Below, piece after piece: positions 5,044 through 7,047 of a stretch of DNA of 7,047 bases. The position numbers and the translations under genes were made by a program. The stretch is from Acidobacteriota bacterium (lineage in GTDB: Bacteria; Acidobacteriota; Terriglobia; UBA7540). The first letter of the stretch is position 1; each line of letters starts with the position of its first letter. The notes under the pieces are model-generated. The model made no database searches and was not told where the DNA came from. It saw only the letters and a program-made list of their open reading frames with translations. Location of the stretch: positions 1 through 7,047 of the forward strand of contig JAJXZM010000405.1 of assembly GCA_021780055.1 (NCBI GenBank), written 5' to 3'.

Positions 5044-5091
5044 CCCCTCACCCGGCCGCTAACGCGGCCACCCTCTCCCCACGGGCGAGGG
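5044..5091. repeat. CCCTCACCC double-hairpin element
   Basis: A perfect stem GGCCGC (5054-5059), loop TAAC, GCGGCC (5064-5069) is followed by CCCTCtCCC (5071-5079) pairing with GGGcGAGGG (5083-5091). From memory, similar CCCTCACCCgg...ccACCCTCTCCCC elements are dispersed in intergenic regions of many bacterial genomes. It resembles a small palindromic mobile repeat distinct from the REPs next to it. Confidence 0.6.
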
Positions 5092-5117
5092 CTTGAGTTC
5101 ATTGTTTGCTGGCTGGA

Positions 5118-5198
5118 ATCCCAGCGCTCACGCCGTCGGCTAAATTCTTTCGGCCTTCGGGGCCTGGGAAAGAACAGAATGCGGAAGGCAAAAGGCAG
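5118..5198 (-). repeat. Solo REP element E with tail (decayed)
   Basis: On the minus strand it keeps hairpin 1 (GGCC arms at 5152-5155 and 5161-5164), the linker CGAAAGAATTTAGCC and the GTGA loop of hairpin 2. Hairpin 2 itself has several mismatches. The adjoining 34-nt tail (5165-5198) is colinear with the tail of element D. It therefore looks like a dispersed copy of the transposase-proximal end D, without a transposase. Confidence 0.65.
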
Positions 5199-5266
5199 TC
5201 GGAAGAAACCGGAAAGCTGCAGTGGAAAGTCGGCGCGCAAATGGTGCGGAGGTTACCAGCAATTCT

Positions 5267-6058
5267 TCAAGCCCTCAACAGGAAGTCCGCCAAGGCGGCA
5301 AAGAGCACGTTCCAGAGCATCCACAGTGTTGCGAAGCCGCCGGCGATCAGGACCGGCGACGCCAGGTCATCGGAATCCGCCGAGAGGCCGATGCCCACCA
5401 GCATGAAATACCATAACTGGACCGGGTCAAGCAACTGCAGAAGCGCGTAAAGAGTGCGAGACACGTTTCCGGGGTCGAGAAAGAAGGCGATGTTTGTGGG
5501 AATGAGGTTTCCAAAGTTCAGCCCGTGGATGTCGCCGAAGAGCACAAGCGGGATGGCGAGAACAATCTGCGCGATGGTCCTTGCCAAATCGGCGTAGCAG
5601 GCCAAGCTCAGGGCCGTGCGCAGCCTCACCCTGGTGGCGAGAAGCATATCAACCAGACGCATTCCGATCCAGGCGACGATGAGTAGATGGACCAAAATCG
5701 AGATCGCGCCTCCGATCAGCACCATTCGAGGCAGAGCGCCTGAAAACTGAAGCGCAAAGTCGATTTCGCGCTGCGTCACCAGCGTTCCGCGCCGAAAGTA
5801 CTGCATCACGGCAATAGCCATTCCCGACAATCCTACTCTCAGATAGACCACGCCCCAGAATCCGGCAAATAAAGTCAACGTGGCGAGGAAGGGCGAAAAG
5901 AATCGGGGATGGCGCCTGACATCTTCAAACGTCAGCACGGGCGAGGCGAAAACGCCCTTTGCCCGCGCAAGAAGCGAGGAGGGAACTGGCGGGTTTTCGG
6001 TCTCTGCGCCCAAATCCAAACTCCGAACCAATCGGTTGGCAGGGGCTTCCGCAACCAT
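5267..6058 (-). CDS. YIP1-family integral membrane protein
   Basis: A 263-residue polytopic membrane protein counted from the ATG at 6058. The N-terminal motif LLARAKGVFASPVLTFEDVR is characteristic of bacterial YIP1-domain proteins. About five hydrophobic segments follow, near residues 54-74, 112-134, 150-174, 208-228 and 235-258, with a short soluble N-terminus. Bacterial members have no established biochemical role and probably sit in the inner membrane. The same frame extends to a TTG at 6109, but that would add an atypical hydrophobic-basic extension with no RBS; the ATG is preferred although its own Shine-Dalgarno is weak. The gene is divergent from the secreted hydrolase, so the two may share regulatory sites. 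The 3' side abuts the repeat zone. The family call is good; the start is uncertain. Confidence 0.75.
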   Translation of the reverse strand: MVAEAPANRLVRSLDLGAETENPPVPSSLLARAKGVFASPVLTFEDVRRHPRFFSPFLATLTLFAGFWGVVYLRVGLSGMAIAVMQYFRRGTLVTQREIDFALQFSGALPRMVLIGGAISILVHLLIVAWIGMRLVDMLLATRVRLRTALSLACYADLARTIAQIVLAIPLVLFGDIHGLNFGNLIPTNIAFFLDPGNVSRTLYALLQLLDPVQLWYFMLVGIGLSADSDDLASPVLIAGGFATLWMLWNVLFAALADFLLRA

Positions 6059-6120
6059 TATAAGCAATGTCAGACCGGGCGGCTTCGGCAGAAACTGCGG
6101 GCGGCGCAAATGCGCGCGAA

Positions 6121-6158
6121 GCAGAGTTTACGATGTGAGCGGGGCGAGTTTACTCTGC
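6121..6158. promoter_or_regulatory. Operator-like paired repeats in the divergent promoter region
   Basis: GAGTTTAC occurs twice in direct orientation, at 6124-6131 and 6146-6153, a 22-bp (about two helical turns) spacing. In addition GCAGAGT (6121-6127) and ACTCTGC (6152-6158) form a perfect inverted pair at the outer edges. Relative to a start site at 6192 the direct repeats lie near -65 and -43, where activators often bind. The regulator is unknown. Confidence 0.45.
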
Positions 6159-6175
6159 AACCGCCGGCGCAAACG

Positions 6176-6184
6176 TGCTATATT
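6176..6184 (+). promoter_or_regulatory. Extended -10 of the hydrolase gene
   Basis: TG-C-TATATT matches an extended -10, with five of six bases of TATAAT. The expected transcription start, about 7 nt downstream, falls on or beside the A of the ATG at 6192, implying a leaderless mRNA. The -35 position (CTGCAA) is poor. There is no Shine-Dalgarno before this ATG, which is consistent. Confidence 0.45.
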
Positions 6185-6191
6185 GCAGCGC

Positions 6192-7047
6192 ATGAATCCG
6201 CGCAAAATTGCAGTTTCACTTATCCTTCTTTTGAGTTGGTTTGCTTGGCCGCTCGCGGCTCGTGTGGTGCGCATTGAAGTCACCTCGCGCACGGACATCG
6301 CCGGCGGCAAGTCCTTCGGCACTTCTGGCCCCTACGAACTCATCACGGGAAAAGTCTACTATTCCGTTGCCGTGGCCAACCCTCACAACAGCCGCATCGT
6401 GGACCTCGCCAACGCGGTGAATCTGAAGAACGGCCAGGTCGCGTTCTCCTCCGATTTCGTTGCCATCCGGCCGAAGGATTTGGGCAAAGGCAACGGCTCG
6501 ATGTTGTTGGAGGTGCCGAACCGCGGTTCTGCCTTCATCGTCGGGCTGGTGGACGGCGGCTCGCCGGACGTCGTCAGCGACCCGGGAGACGGGTGGCTGA
6601 TGCGCCGCGGCTTCACCATCGTTTCGCTCGGCTGGCAGTGGGACGCGCCCAGCGGCCTGCGTCTCTACGCGCCGATTGCAAAAGACCATGGCAAGACCAT
6701 CACCGGCCTGCTGCGCGGCGACCTGACGCCCGCGCACGTGATGGCAGAAATCCCGCTGGGCCACCTGATCACCGGCCGCATGGGCGGCACGGAGTATCCC
6801 GTGGCTGCGCCCGATGACCCGCGCAACACGCTCACGGTGCGCGACTCGCGCGAAGGCCCGCGCACGCTGATCCCGCGCTCAAAGTGGCAGTTTGCGCACA
6901 CGGTGAACGGCAAGCTCGTGGCGAGCAACCGCTTCATCCATCTCGACGGTGGATTCCAGCCCGGCAAGCTTTACGAATACGTTTATGTGGTGAAGGACCC
7001 TGTGGTGGCCGGGCTCGGCTTCGCGGCGGTGCGCGATTTCGCCAGCT
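6192..7047 (+). CDS. Secreted alpha/beta hydrolase domain-containing protein (Abhydrolase_10-like), 3' end beyond the window
   Basis: The frame is open from the ATG to the window edge (285 codons). Residues 1-23 form a signal peptide: Arg-Lys, then the hydrophobic stretch AVSLILLLSWFAWPLAA, with cleavage likely after Ala23. The mature start VVRIEVTSR, then GKSFGTSGPYELITGKVYYS (39-58), DFVAIRPKD, VPNRGS (108-113) and GLGFAAVRDFAS (274-285) match the N-terminal part of the Abhydrolase_10-type proteins, which are usually about twice this length or more. The predicted Ser nucleophile elbow would lie beyond the edge, so catalysis cannot be judged here. Substrate is unknown, and an exported periplasmic or extracellular location is inferred. 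This ATG is the only start that keeps a whole signal peptide. GC-rich codon use is typical of the host. It is divergent from the YIP1 gene. Confidence 0.85.
   Translation, partial: MNPRKIAVSLILLLSWFAWPLAARVVRIEVTSRTDIAGGKSFGTSGPYELITGKVYYSVAVANPHNSRIVDLANAVNLKNGQVAFSSDFVAIRPKDLGKGNGSMLLEVPNRGSAFIVGLVDGGSPDVVSDPGDGWLMRRGFTIVSLGWQWDAPSGLRLYAPIAKDHGKTITGLLRGDLTPAHVMAEIPLGHLITGRMGGTEYPVAAPDDPRNTLTVRDSREGPRTLIPRSKWQFAHTVNGKLVASNRFIHLDGGFQPGKLYEYVYVVKDPVVAGLGFAAVRDFAS

Larger units (their letters stand above)
4658..5266. other. 609-bp gene-free, repeat-rich region
   Basis: I see no convincing coding frame between the small ORF and the YIP1 gene; the frames here run through hairpin repeats. In order it holds a 9-bp inverted repeat with an 84-bp span, a CATGGGC/GCCCATG hairpin, copy 3 of the ~95-bp repeat, a CAATCG mini-array, a CCCTCACCC double-hairpin element and REP element E with its tail. 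About 5199-5266 shows nothing recognisable. Confidence 0.6.

Noticed and set aside
5028..5240. Small minus-strand ORF of 70 residues
   Set aside because: It runs through the CCCTCACCC element and REP element E, so its sequence is dictated by palindromes.
6053..6061. Perfect TATAAT overlapping the YIP1 start codon
   Set aside because: It would start transcription inside the coding region, has no suitable -35, and overlaps the best ATG; probably chance.
6216..6764. 182-residue minus frame under the hydrolase gene
   Set aside because: It is antisense to a gene with a signal peptide and family motifs; its residues are typical of GC-rich shadow frames.

Overview
The window comes from a GC-rich bacterium. 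The protein families present (a DUF1015 protein, an Abhydrolase_10-type hydrolase, a YIP1 membrane protein, a REP-associated/IS200-like transposase) and the density of small hairpin repeats fit Acidobacteriota or a close relative. This is inferred from protein character; there is no rRNA or other marker. No tRNA, rRNA or CRISPR array was seen.

Layout. (1) 1-1190, minus strand: the 5' part of a DUF1015-family gene that runs off the left edge, with its RBS and a probable extended -10. (2) 1398-3241, minus strand: two genes in an AT-richer stretch. Reading downstream they are a zinc-ribbon protein with a DUF4145-like helical C-terminus, then a proteasome-like Ntn hydrolase with Thr directly after its GTG start codon. 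They are separated by 218 bp that carries copy 1 of a ~95-bp repeat. (3) 3335-3607, minus strand: a start-less, protein-like reading frame that looks like the 3' remnant of a gene. (4) 3612-4252: a compact transposable unit, in which a 150-aa HUH/Y1 transposase is framed almost mirror-symmetrically by a half and a full REP hairpin element on each side. (5) 4299-5198: a repeat-rich zone with one small helical ORF (4472-4657), copies 2 and 3 of the ~95-bp repeat, a CAATCG mini-array, a double-hairpin CCCTCACCC element and a solo decayed REP. (6) 5267-6058, minus strand: a YIP1-type membrane protein, divergent from (7) 6192-7047, plus strand: a secreted alpha/beta hydrolase-family protein that runs off the right edge. 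Their shared 133-bp intergenic region has operator-like repeats and an extended -10 placed so that the hydrolase transcript may be leaderless.

How things fit together. The outer genes (DUF1015, YIP1, hydrolase) look like ordinary chromosomal genes. The centre is accessory: AT-richer cargo, a truncated gene, a transposase with its REPs, and at least three further repeat families. The most interesting items are the Ntn hydrolase plus zinc-ribbon pair as a possible uncharacterised two-gene module, the ~95-bp repeat with mutually exclusive hairpins, and the REP hairpin that may fold over the transposase ribosome-binding site.
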